DNA of 64,000 nucleotides, from positions 10,414-74,413 of the forward strand of contig URSS01000009.1 in the NCBI GenBank assembly GCA_900550545.1, written 5' to 3'. This document shows, piece by piece, positions 25,560 to 33,177 of the stretch. Each line of letters begins with the position of its first letter. Position 1 is the first letter of the stretch. Origin of the DNA: an uncultured Lachnobacterium sp. GTDB lineage: Bacteria; Bacillota; Clostridia; Lachnospirales; Lachnospiraceae. Below the pieces are notes generated by a model. The model saw nothing but the letters and a program-made list of their open reading frames with translations, had not been told where the DNA came from and ran no database searches. The position numbers and the translations under genes were made by a program.

Positions 25560-25688
25560 GATGTGGGTGGCATCAAGGGAAAATTGATGGATGCGGATGC
25601 GCAGTGGGTGAAGATCGAGACACCGAAAAAGGGGACACAGATTATTAACCGGAACATTATCCGCAGTGTTAATTTTGATAATAAGTAG
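25560..25688 (+). pseudogene. Short coding remnant or small protein, unknown
   Basis: An open frame reads DVGGIKGKLMDADAQW and continues to INRNIIRSVNFDNK and a stop. It has the look of a small beta-rich domain's end, but no convincing start or ribosome-binding site, and its 5' part overlaps the acetyltransferase 3' end. I treat it as a remnant. An ATG within it would give only 33 residues. Confidence 0.35.
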
Positions 25689-25693
25689 CGTGT

Positions 25694-26124
25694 ATGAAGA
25701 AGTGTTACTGTTCACAGGTTACATTTTCGTTTGCGGATGATACGATCAGTGGCATATGGACGGGGGATCAGATGTTCGCGACAGATGGAAATCCTGTGGG
25801 CTGGGATGATATGCAGATTTTTGCATCAGATGACAAACGCACGGTCAGTGATGTGGCATACAGCAATGTGCTGGGACGCATTCTTTACGGCAATTTGGAG
25901 TCGATTTCGTTTTGGGGATTTACAGTATTGGGAATCCTTATTTACGTACTTGGAATGGTACAGATTTATTGTTCGGATAAAATGTACTTTTTTTGCGCAG
26001 GTGGCAGTTTCAGAATCCGGAATTATCGGATACGGGAAGAACTGTGGTTGTGATTGGAGGCGTGATTCTCTGTATGGTTGGAATCGGGGTTATGTCTGGT
26101 TTGATTTTTTATTTCTTTAAATGA
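25694..26124 (+). pseudogene. Small membrane protein broken by a frameshift in a T7 run
   Basis: The first frame runs ~98 residues and contains one membrane helix (FWGFTVLGILIYVLGMVQIY). At a run of seven T residues (25988-25994) sense is lost. Reading with one extra base continues as LRRWQFQNPELSDTGRT, a second helix (VVVIGGVILCMVGIGVM) and a stop. The joined ~143-residue protein resembles small two-helix Firmicute membrane proteins of unknown function. It is either a true frameshift, an assembly error in the homopolymer, or slippage. Confidence 0.55.
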
Positions 26125-26144
26125 AAAATGAGGGGGATGAGTAG

Positions 26145-26381
26145 ATGGAAAAACAACCAATACAAAATGAAAGAGAACTGGAATTTGCAGTATTTTGTAT
26201 TGAAAATGTTGCTGACAGATTAGGAGTGAATCCGGTCAGTATTTATGATGCATTTACGAAAAAAAGTGATATTTTAAACAATTATATTGTTCCGGAATAC
26301 GAAGTGCTTCATACGCAGGGAAAGAGTTATATCGTAGATGATATTCTTGAGGTGATGAGATGGAAAGGAATTGAGATATGA
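26145..26381 (+). CDS. DUF3791 protein (putative antitoxin 1)
   Basis: A 78-residue protein of the DUF3791 type: FAVFCIENVADRLGV, AFTKKSDILNNYIVPEYEVLHT and IVDDILEVM. Members are small, helical, and usually sit beside DUF3990 genes. Its stop overlaps the DUF3990 start in ATGA, so the two are translationally coupled. GGGGGATGAG precedes the ATG. By position and size it is a candidate antitoxin or chaperone; no activity can be read from the sequence. Confidence 0.8.
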   Translation: MEKQPIQNERELEFAVFCIENVADRLGVNPVSIYDAFTKKSDILNNYIVPEYEVLHTQGKSYIVDDILEVMRWKGIEI

Positions 26382-26848
26382 AAGTATATCATGGATCGTG
26401 GGTGGAGGTTTCAAAACCGGATTTGAAACACTCCAGACCAGATGTGGATTTCGGGAGAGGATTCTATACCACATCAATTAAAAATCAGGCTGTTAAATGG
26501 TGTGGACGATTTAAGAGACGGGGAAAATCAGGGATTATATCCTGTTATGAGTTTGACGAAGCTGCAAGTTATAAATTAAATATCAGAAATTTTGAGACAT
26601 ATTCGGAGGATTGGTTAGACTTTATTTTAGCATGCAGAAGAGAAATGGATACTTCGGACTATGATATCGTTATGGGAGGAGTGGCAAATGATAAGGTATT
26701 CAATACTGTGGAGTTGTACTTTGAGCATTTGATCGACAAAAAGGAAGCGATTAATCGTCTGAGATATGAAAAACCCAATATACAGATTTGCTTTCGAACG
26801 GAAGAGGCTTTAAGATTACTGCACTACGAAGGGAGCGTCAAAGTATGA
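26378..26848 (+). CDS. DUF3990 protein, predicted ADP-ribosyltransferase-like toxin
   Basis: A 156-residue protein of the DUF3990 type. It has YHGS at residues 4-7, DFGRGFYTT at ~24-32 and a C-terminal VFNTVELYF near 108. The family is placed by others in the ADP-ribosyltransferase superfamily. A His from YHGS, Tyr from GFYTT and the Glu of NTVELYF would make a plausible H-Y-E catalytic set, which is my inference. It is sandwiched between two DUF3791 genes with ATGA overlaps on both sides, the layout of a toxin-antitoxin cassette. Confidence 0.8.
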   Translation: MKVYHGSWVEVSKPDLKHSRPDVDFGRGFYTTSIKNQAVKWCGRFKRRGKSGIISCYEFDEAASYKLNIRNFETYSEDWLDFILACRREMDTSDYDIVMGGVANDKVFNTVELYFEHLIDKKEAINRLRYEKPNIQICFRTEEALRLLHYEGSVKV

Positions 26849-27066
26849 ATGCAAGTCCGATTTTACTTCAGAAAAAATATGTGCGTATTATAGAACTTTT
26901 TGCAAATAGAAAAGGAATCTCTCTGGATAAGTCATTAGATTTTTTTTATCATTCACAGGTATATCAGTTGATGAGAGAAGGTGTTTCCGATATGCACTGT
27001 ATGAGTGATGGTTATCTGGCAGATGAACTGGAAATGGAATACGGGGAAGAAAATCATAATGTCTAA
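26845..27066 (+). CDS. DUF3791-like small protein (putative antitoxin 2)
   Basis: A 73-residue protein: LLQKKYVRIIELFANRKGIS, LDFFYHSQVYQLMREGVSDM and MSDGYLADEL. It belongs to the second common variant of small proteins found next to DUF3990 genes, which I regard as DUF3791-like. It starts inside the DUF3990 stop (ATGA) with GAAGGGAG upstream, and ends 8 nt inside the next gene. The sequence differs clearly from the first DUF3791 protein, so this is not a recent duplication. Confidence 0.72.
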   Translation: MNASPILLQKKYVRIIELFANRKGISLDKSLDFFYHSQVYQLMREGVSDMHCMSDGYLADELEMEYGEENHNV

Positions 27067-27955
27067 AGCATACTATCACCTTCCGGGCTTGTTTGAATTT
27101 TATGAACTGTATCGCGAATTTCTTCCAATCTTCAGGGAGCACCGTGAATACTTTTATGACTGGTGTGAAATTGGTTCCATTTACGGAGCACCGGCAGATT
27201 GTATCTGGGGCGGAGGCCGTGCCGGATTCGGGGAGGATGATCCAGAGGAAGTTCTGGCGCTGATGCAGGAATATGGAATATCCGCGCGTCTGACATTCAG
27301 TAACTCTCTTTTAAAAGAGGAGCATCTTTCTGACCGGAAATGCAATGCGCTCTGCGCGTTATTTGAAGAAAGTAAAGGAACGCAAAACGGCGTCATTGTC
27401 CATTCGGACCTGCTGCTGGAATATTTGAAAAAGACCTGTCCACATCTTTATTTTATCTCTTCCACCACAAAAGTTCTGACAGATTTTGAACAATTAATGC
27501 ACGAAATCCGGCGGGAGGATTTTCGTTATGTCGTGCCGGATTTCCGGTTGAACAAAGTCTTTGATCGATGGAAGACACTGTCTCAGACAGAGAAAGACAA
27601 GGTGGAGTTTTTGTGCAACGAATGCTGCTGGTTTGGATGCAAAGACCGGAAAGCCTGTTATGAAGCCGTAAGCCGCAAAAATCTTGGAGAAAATGGTGAG
27701 GAACATCACTGTGCTGCGCCGGATTCTGAGCAGGGCTACCGCTTTTCCAAAGCAATGCAAAATCCGGGATTTATCGGTATTGATGCAATACAAAATGTAT
27801 ATCTGTCAATGGGTTTTTCAAATTTTAAGATTGAAGGGCGTGGGCTTGGCAGTGCGCTGATTCTGGAATTTTTGCTTTATTACATGACAAAACCACAGTA
27901 CCAGCTGCATGTCCGGGAAGAAATTTATCTGGATAATATGCTGGATCTGTTTTAA
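27059..27955 (+). CDS. Peptidase-U32-like protein with a cysteine cluster
   Basis: A 298-residue protein I cannot name precisely. FSNSLLKEEHL, a KIEGR motif near residue 257 and the Cys cluster CNECCWFGCKDRKAC (~186-200) plus a later HHC resemble U32-family proteins, which use a TIM barrel and four Cys for an iron-sulfur or metal site and often modify RNA or proteins. It overlaps the small DUF3791-like gene by 8 nt with GGGGAAGA upstream of its ATG, so it appears co-transcribed with the DUF3791/DUF3990 cassette. Confidence 0.6.
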   Translation: MSKAYYHLPGLFEFYELYREFLPIFREHREYFYDWCEIGSIYGAPADCIWGGGRAGFGEDDPEEVLALMQEYGISARLTFSNSLLKEEHLSDRKCNALCALFEESKGTQNGVIVHSDLLLEYLKKTCPHLYFISSTTKVLTDFEQLMHEIRREDFRYVVPDFRLNKVFDRWKTLSQTEKDKVEFLCNECCWFGCKDRKACYEAVSRKNLGENGEEHHCAAPDSEQGYRFSKAMQNPGFIGIDAIQNVYLSMGFSNFKIEGRGLGSALILEFLLYYMTKPQYQLHVREEIYLDNMLDLF

Positions 27956-28049
27956 GGAACCGTTAAGGTTTTTTAAGAAAAGAAAAATTTTTTTCGTGTG
28001 CAGAGTGTGATATTGTGAAAACAGTAAAGAACATAGAAAGGGAAAAACA

Positions 28050-28766
28050 ATGTTAGAAGTATCACACGTAACAAAACGTTACCGTAAAGTCTGTGCAAAT
28101 GATGACATCAATCTGACCATTCCGGATGGGGAGATTGGTGTACTGCTTGGACCAAACGGAGCGGGAAAAAGCACAATTATCAAATGTATCATGGGATTTC
28201 TCAAATATGAGGGACAGATTCGTGTAAACGGTTTGAACAATAAATCCGTTGAGGCAAAGAAAATTATGGGATATGTACCGGAAATCCCGTCTCTTTATCC
28301 GAATCTGACCGTGGATGAGCACCTCGAATTTATTGCGCGTGCCTATAAATTAAAGGATTATAAGGAAGAGAAAGAAGCGTTGCTGCAGCGGTTTGATCTG
28401 GCAGATAAAAAGAAAAAGTTTGGTGATGAACTTTCCAAAGGAATGCAGCAGAAGCTTTCAATCTGTTGTGGACTGCTACCGCGTCCGAAGTTGATCTTGT
28501 TTGACGAACCGATGATTGGTCTTGATCCGCATGCAATCAAAGAATTAAAGCTGTTGTTTCAGGAACTGCGTGCGCGTGGCTGCATGGTACTGGTCAGCAC
28601 GCATATGATCGACAGTATCGAAGAGCTCTGGGATACCACTTATATTATGAAGCAGGGAAAGATTGCCGCAGTTGTCGAGCGTCAGAATTTACAGGGCGGC
28701 GATAAGAGTCTGGAAGATATTTTCTTTGAGATCACAGAAGGTGCGGATGTGGAGAGAGAGGTGTAA
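28050..28766 (+). CDS. ABC transporter ATP-binding protein
   Basis: A 238-residue ATPase. Walker A is GPNGAGKST near residue 34, the signature LSKGMQQKL and Walker B LILFDEPMIGLDP. It is shorter than typical exporters with C-terminal extensions. GAAAGGGAAAAACA precedes the ATG. The permease gene starts 3 nt after the stop, so the pair forms one transporter. The upstream 94 nt are AT-rich with only a weak AACC/GGTT hairpin after the previous gene. Confidence 0.9.
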   Translation: MLEVSHVTKRYRKVCANDDINLTIPDGEIGVLLGPNGAGKSTIIKCIMGFLKYEGQIRVNGLNNKSVEAKKIMGYVPEIPSLYPNLTVDEHLEFIARAYKLKDYKEEKEALLQRFDLADKKKKFGDELSKGMQQKLSICCGLLPRPKLILFDEPMIGLDPHAIKELKLLFQELRARGCMVLVSTHMIDSIEELWDTTYIMKQGKIAAVVERQNLQGGDKSLEDIFFEITEGADVEREV

Positions 28767-28769
28767 GGT

Positions 28770-30425
28770 ATGAAATTATGGGGCTATTATGCATTGCATA
28801 CCTTTGTAAACACCATAAAAAAGATGTTTCGCAGTACCTTTTTGGTGATCTTTCTGGCAATTATCGGATTTGGTGTGATCTTTGGTCTGGTCGGTGGAAT
28901 CGCAGGTTCCGTGATGGATCATCAGCAGGCGGCAGAACAAGCCTCGGAGATGCAGGAATCGGAAGATGTGGAGGAAGAAGATACGGAAGAGACCGATCAA
29001 CCGATGAGCCCGCAGGATATTGCCCTTGTAAAGACACATGTTGAAAGTGTAGTGATATTGCTGTTTCTTGTTATCCTGTTGTGGGGAATGTACACAGGAT
29101 CCAAAAACGGAACCGAAATTTTTCAGATGGCAGATGTGAACCTTTTGTTTACTGCGCCACTCAAACCGCAGTCGGTGCTCATGCTTCGTTTGAGCTTTCA
29201 GATGATTGCGACGGTATTTGCTTCTGTGTATCTGGTTTTCCAAATACCGAATCTAGTGCTTAATATGGGACTTAGTGTTTCTGCAATTGTTGCAATCTTT
29301 GTGGGATGGATCCTGCTTCTTGTGTTCCAGAGACTGATGGTCGTGCTTACTTACACGGTCTGCTCCACGCATGAGAAACTGAAAAAGTATGTGATTCCAT
29401 TTATTTTGGTGGTTGTTCTTGCGGTAGCTGGTGTGCTTGCAGCAGTATATTTTTCAACGGGAGATATTCTTAAGACGGAAAATATGACGTTATCTGCGCA
29501 CTGGAGCCGTATGATTCCGGTGCTGGGCTGGTACAAAGGCATGATTATGTGTGCGGTCAACGGAGAAGTGGTGCCGTTTCTGATCTATCTGGTATTGATG
29601 TTGGCGAGCGTGGTTGTATTTATCGTTGCAATCTGGCAGATTCCGGCAGATTTTTATGAGGATGCACTTTCGGAGGCAAGTAAGCGTGCGCAGATGCTGG
29701 ATGCGGCAAAAGAAGGACGTGTCGTAAATACAAAGAAACGTTCCGGACGTATCCAGAGAGAAGGCGTGTTCGGAGGTTCCGGGGCTTCGGTCTTTTTTAC
29801 CAAGGAAGTATACAGCAGACGCAGGATGGCGAAATTTGGTCTGGTGACCAATACGATGCTGTTCTATTTTGCAGTTATTGTCTGTGTGGCTGCATTTACG
29901 ATAAAAGTGGTAGAGAGTCATAGCTTTTTTGCTGTCGGATGTGTATTGCTTCTGGTGATGTTCTTCCGGAATATGGGCAATCCGATCGCACAGGAAACGG
30001 CGCGCAACTGGCTGTTTTTAGTGCCGGAGAATCCGTATAAAAAAGTATGGTTCAGCGTTCTTGCCGGAGTATATGGGACGGCTGTCGATCTGATTCCGGG
30101 AATGATTGCAGCGACAGTGATTATGGGGGAACAGCCTGGCATCATGATCTTGTGGTATCTGACATTTCTTATTGTAGATTTCCTATATTCACAGGTGGGA
30201 CTTTTGATGGAAGCACTGATTCCAGTCACTTCGATGGATGTGGTAAAAAGCATGATTCAGATGATCCTGCGGTGTCTGATTCTGGTGGTCCTTTCGGTTC
30301 TTGTGATGATTGGTTATTTTGCATGGGGAATTGCAGGCGCTTTGATTTTGACCTGCATTGCATCCGCAGGAATCGGAGGAGCAATCTTCTGGGTTTATCC
30401 GTGGATGCTCCACCGTGGAAAATAG
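28770..30425 (+). CDS. Putative ABC exporter membrane protein
   Basis: A 551-residue membrane protein with about 12 helices in two halves and an acidic extracellular-like loop after the first helix (residues ~52-80, Glu/Gln-rich). The layout matches the 'putative ABC exporter' family paired with short ATPases in Firmicutes; cargo is unknown. It directly follows its ATPase gene. Just downstream lies the second copy of the MITE-like element. Confidence 0.82.
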   Translation: MKLWGYYALHTFVNTIKKMFRSTFLVIFLAIIGFGVIFGLVGGIAGSVMDHQQAAEQASEMQESEDVEEEDTEETDQPMSPQDIALVKTHVESVVILLFLVILLWGMYTGSKNGTEIFQMADVNLLFTAPLKPQSVLMLRLSFQMIATVFASVYLVFQIPNLVLNMGLSVSAIVAIFVGWILLLVFQRLMVVLTYTVCSTHEKLKKYVIPFILVVVLAVAGVLAAVYFSTGDILKTENMTLSAHWSRMIPVLGWYKGMIMCAVNGEVVPFLIYLVLMLASVVVFIVAIWQIPADFYEDALSEASKRAQMLDAAKEGRVVNTKKRSGRIQREGVFGGSGASVFFTKEVYSRRRMAKFGLVTNTMLFYFAVIVCVAAFTIKVVESHSFFAVGCVLLLVMFFRNMGNPIAQETARNWLFLVPENPYKKVWFSVLAGVYGTAVDLIPGMIAATVIMGEQPGIMILWYLTFLIVDFLYSQVGLLMEALIPVTSMDVVKSMIQMILRCLILVVLSVLVMIGYFAWGIAGALILTCIASAGIGGAIFWVYPWMLHRGK

Positions 30426-30443
30426 GTGCTGAAATGATTACTA

Positions 30444-30935
30444 TTAAAAAATAAAATGATATGAGGGTCAAAAGGTATTTTGCCCCTCATTTATGATTAA
30501 TCAGATTACTACATGCTACGCATTCCCGTAATCTGACTCCACCTCGAAATCCGCTAATTTTCTGCGTTTCAGCAGTAAATTGCTACTTTCTCGGTGTAGT
30601 GCGGGTCACTAAGGTATACATCGAATTGCATGCAAGCATGCATCGATGATACCTTTTGACCTTTTAATCATAAAATGGAGCAATAACATATAGCAGATGG
30701 TTCCTCCCGCAATTGAGAGGAGCATCTGCCTTTTCCATATATGGAGAACTCCGGTCACAAGAATGGAGATAAACTCCGGGAGTCCGTGTGTGCCCGACAG
30801 GACATGGACATTGCGCAGGCAGTAGACCACCAGCATACCAAAGACAGTGGATGGCAGGAATCTTCCGAGATACTACACAAAGGCAGGCGTTTTTCGTTTT
30901 TCATTAAAGATGGCAAACGGCAGGAAACGGGGTGC
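30444..30935 (-). pseudogene. azlD: azlD remnant interrupted by the MITE-like element
   Basis: Reading the minus strand from about 30935 gives APRFLPFAIFNEKRKTPAFV, an in-frame TAG (30873-30875), then YLGRFLPSTVFGMLVVYC and HGLPEFISILVTGVLHIWKR through ICYMLLLH. This is the AzlD subunit of the AzlCD branched-chain amino-acid exporter, lacking its first ~20 residues. The last codons are split by the mobile element: deleting the element and one ATAAAAT restores HFIF and a stop. The gene is therefore dead by truncation, nonsense mutation and insertion. No azlC is visible nearby. Confidence 0.8.
30451..30676. mobile_element. MITE-like element, copy 2, inserted in azlD
   Basis: The same 212-bp core as copy 1 (30458-30669), differing at one base (T for C at 30662), and flanked by ATAAAAT on both sides. 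The direct repeat acts as a target duplication, because collapsing it regenerates the azlD reading frame end. No protein is encoded. The extreme similarity to copy 1 suggests recent movement or gene conversion. Confidence 0.85.
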
Positions 30936-30941
30936 CTGTTC

Positions 30942-30984
30942 TTGACTTTTTTATTTTTTTGTATATAATTAGTTCAAAAATGAA
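30942..30984 (+). promoter_or_regulatory. Promoter and operator of the MarR-TSUP operon
   Basis: TTGACT and a perfect TATAAT are 16 nt apart. Two bases later GTTCA-AAAA-TGAAC forms a palindrome across the transcription start, a typical MarR autoregulatory site. Confidence 0.72.
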
Positions 30985-31031
30985 CAATTCAAAAAAGAAG
31001 AATTGCGCAATGCATAAAAGGAGCTGAATCT

Positions 31032-31469
31032 ATGAGGATGGGATTTGAATTTGCCCGGAAAATATCGCTGGCATACAATAAGACATGCAAAGAATTGTGC
31101 CATGAATTGAATCTGCCACAGGCCGCGTTGGATATTCTGATGTTTCTGGCGAACAATCCGCAGTACAGGACAGCAAGAGATATTGTTGAAGTGCGGAAAA
31201 TTAAAGCAAATCTGGTATCGGTGCATGTTGACCGGCTGGTAAAAGAAGGGTATCTGGAGAGAAGGTCAGTAGAAGGTGACCGGAGAAAAACAGAGCTGAT
31301 TTGTACACAAAAAGCGCAACCGGTTATCGAAAAAGGACAGAAGCTGCAGGCGGATTTTAAGGCACAGATGTTTTTTGGAATGGATGCGGATGTGCAACGG
31401 CAGCTGGAAGAAATCACGGAAAAGATCGAACAGAATCTGGATGAAATACTAAAAGAGGAGGCACAGTAA
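31032..31469 (+). CDS. MarR-family transcriptional regulator
   Basis: A 145-residue winged-helix regulator. The DNA-binding region runs from LDILMFLANNPQYRTARDI, through the recognition helix (NLVSVHVDRLVKEGYLERR), to the wing residues SVEGDRRKTELICT. AAAGGAG precedes the ATG. The TSUP permease gene starts 1 nt after the stop. With the palindrome at the promoter it probably represses itself and the permease until a ligand binds. Confidence 0.9.
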   Translation: MRMGFEFARKISLAYNKTCKELCHELNLPQAALDILMFLANNPQYRTARDIVEVRKIKANLVSVHVDRLVKEGYLERRSVEGDRRKTELICTQKAQPVIEKGQKLQADFKAQMFFGMDADVQRQLEEITEKIEQNLDEILKEEAQ

Positions 31470-31470
31470 A

Positions 31471-32247
31471 ATGAAACTATTACTTACAATTATTGTAACA
31501 TTTTTTGCAGGAATGGGAGCCGGACTTGGAACAGGCTTTGCAGGCATGAGTGCAGCGGCCGTGATCAGTCCGATGCTCATTACATTCCTTGGAATGGAGC
31601 CATATATGGCGGTTGGAATTGCACTGTCTTCCGATGTGCTTGCCAGTGCTGTGTCCGCATATACCTATGGAAAAAATAAGAATCTGGATGTGAGAAACGG
31701 TCTGATCATGATGGTGAGTGTTCTTGTGTTTACTGTAGTCGGAAGCTATGTCTCAAGCCTTGTGCCATCTACCACGATGGGAAACTTTTCCGTCTTTATG
31801 ACATTCCTGCTCGGTATTAAATTTATTGTCCGTCCGGTCATGACCACGAAGGAAGCCATGCAGGGAGTATCTGCAAAAAAGCGTGCTATACAGTCGGTGG
31901 TAAGTGGTGTCTGTATTGGATTTATCTGCGGATTTGTCGGCGCAGGTGGTGGTATGATGATGCTTCTTATCTTGACATCGGTACTTGGTTATGAGTTGAA
32001 GACAGCAGTCGGAACAAGCGTCTTTATTATGGCGTTTACAGCATTTACCGGTGCTGCATCACATTTTGCAATTGGCGGAAAACCGGATTGGCTGGTATTA
32101 GGTCTGTGTGTGATTTTTACACTTCTCTGGGCGCGGATTGCGGCAGTATTTGCAAATAAGGCAACACCGAAGACACTGAACCGTGCAACGGGTGTAATCC
32201 TTGTTATTCTTGGCATTGTTGTGTTTTTATTTTCACTTTTGAAATAG
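31471..32247 (+). CDS. TSUP / TauE-SafE family membrane transporter
   Basis: A 258-residue protein with about eight helices. Each half carries the family's Gly-rich start: GAGLGTGFAGMSAAAVISP in the first and GFICGFVGAGGGMMMLLIL in the second. TSUP proteins export or import sulfite, sulfoacetate, thiosulfate or related organic anions. GAGGAGGCACAGTAAA precedes the ATG and the gene is coupled to the MarR regulator. Substrate unknown. Confidence 0.88.
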   Translation: MKLLLTIIVTFFAGMGAGLGTGFAGMSAAAVISPMLITFLGMEPYMAVGIALSSDVLASAVSAYTYGKNKNLDVRNGLIMMVSVLVFTVVGSYVSSLVPSTTMGNFSVFMTFLLGIKFIVRPVMTTKEAMQGVSAKKRAIQSVVSGVCIGFICGFVGAGGGMMMLLILTSVLGYELKTAVGTSVFIMAFTAFTGAASHFAIGGKPDWLVLGLCVIFTLLWARIAAVFANKATPKTLNRATGVILVILGIVVFLFSLLK

Positions 32248-32352
32248 AAATTGTGGGGAAAGATAAAAGAAAACGATAGCATAAAGAAGGCTTCGAAATC
32301 AAAGAATGCCTGATTATCCCATCCACTTCCATATTTTTCCCATATAGCAGAA

Positions 32353-32475
32353 TTGTCATCGGTTGCAGAGATCGCAGAACTGTGCGGCTATCATAATACG
32401 GAACATTTTATCCGGCAATTCAAAAAAAGTATGCATACGACACCGGGAAAGTATAGAAAAAATTTTCAGTTATAG
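32353..32475 (+). pseudogene. AraC-family regulator remnant (C-terminal HTH)
   Basis: An open frame without a start encodes LSSVAEIAELCGYHNTEHF, then IRQFKKSMHTTPGKYRK and a stop. This is the second helix-turn-helix of an AraC-family regulator. Only ~40 residues remain and the end overlaps the 3' end of the opposite-strand FliD-like gene by 6 nt. The 100 nt before it contain nothing recognisable. Confidence 0.7.
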
Positions 32476-33045
32476 CGAAATATTAATGTGCAGGCCTTTT
32501 CCGTTTACCTGGGAAACAATGTCATCGCGGACGGCATTGTTGAATTTGCCACAAATGGAATAGGCTTTTTTGGAATATTCCTGATCCGGTGAGAAGATTT
32601 TGCGTACTTTGGAATTGTTGGCAGTCTTGAGAAGATCTTCGTTGACTGTCAGTTTTCCGGAACGCTCGACTGTGATACCAATATCGGACAGTTCGCTGGC
32701 ATACTTATTCGTCAGAGCTTTTAACTGCTTTACATAGCGCTTGGTGTCATGGCTGCTTGTTGTCTTGGAAGAATCGATGGCATTGTTGTATGTGGTCACG
32801 AATGCTTCGATGGAAGAACGGGTAGTATCACTGACATCTTCATCTTTTTCATCAGTCTCGGAGCCGTAATCATTGTTTAGAAGACGCTTGGATGCGCGTG
32901 TCAACGCACGACTGTCCTCAAAAGAAAGTTCAATTTTGGTATAGTCATTACGCCCACTCGACTTGATGACGTTTCGATTATTTGCATAAAAATTGCGCAT
33001 AAAGTAATTGGATGACAGGCTGAGACCTGATGATATCTTTGCCAT
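32470..33045 (-). CDS. FliD-like flagellar-associated protein
   Basis: A 191-residue protein, much shorter than FliD (~450-900). The C-terminal half resembles the end of filament-cap proteins: SSIEAFVTTYNNAID, LSDIGITVERSGKLTVNEDL and a helical tail. There is no signal peptide, as expected for flagellar type III export. A consensus sigma-28 promoter lies 36 nt upstream, supporting a late flagellar role. The ATG follows TAGGAGG; an earlier in-frame start lies upstream of that site. It may be a filament or cap accessory. No other flagellar gene is in the window. Confidence 0.6.
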   Translation of the reverse strand: MAKISSGLSLSSNYFMRNFYANNRNVIKSSGRNDYTKIELSFEDSRALTRASKRLLNNDYGSETDEKDEDVSDTTRSSIEAFVTTYNNAIDSSKTTSSHDTKRYVKQLKALTNKYASELSDIGITVERSGKLTVNEDLLKTANNSKVRKIFSPDQEYSKKAYSICGKFNNAVRDDIVSQVNGKGLHINISL

Positions 33046-33080
33046 AATTTTCCTCCTATAAGCCAAACTTTATATAATTT

Positions 33081-33107
33081 ATATCGGCATTTTCCTTTAC
33101 TTCTTTA
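33081..33107 (-). promoter_or_regulatory. Sigma-28 (SigD/FliA-type) promoter
   Basis: On the minus strand TAAA, 15 nt, then GCCGATAT: an exact match to the Bacillus SigD consensus (TAAA-N15-GCCGATAT), 36 nt before the FliD-like ATG. Confidence 0.8.
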
Positions 33108-33121
33108 TAGAAAAGAAGTAA
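33097..33121. repeat. Inverted repeat between FliD-like gene and galM
   Basis: TTACTTCTTT and AAAGAAGTAA form a perfect 10-bp stem around ATAGA. It overlaps the -35 part of the sigma-28 promoter, so it may be an operator. It lacks a T-run in either direction. Confidence 0.45.
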
Positions 33122-33177
33122 TATTTAGATAAGAAATTTTGAATACAGTAAGTAGCGATGATGACATAGGAGGGAAT

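Noticed and set aside
24815..25657. Long antisense open frame opposite the acetyltransferase gene
   Set aside because: A shadow of the GC-richer acetyltransferase gene, without a start site or recognisable domain.
30609..30836. Minus-strand 75-codon frame as an independent small membrane gene
   Set aside because: It is the C-terminal part of the azlD remnant running into the mobile element, not a separate gene.
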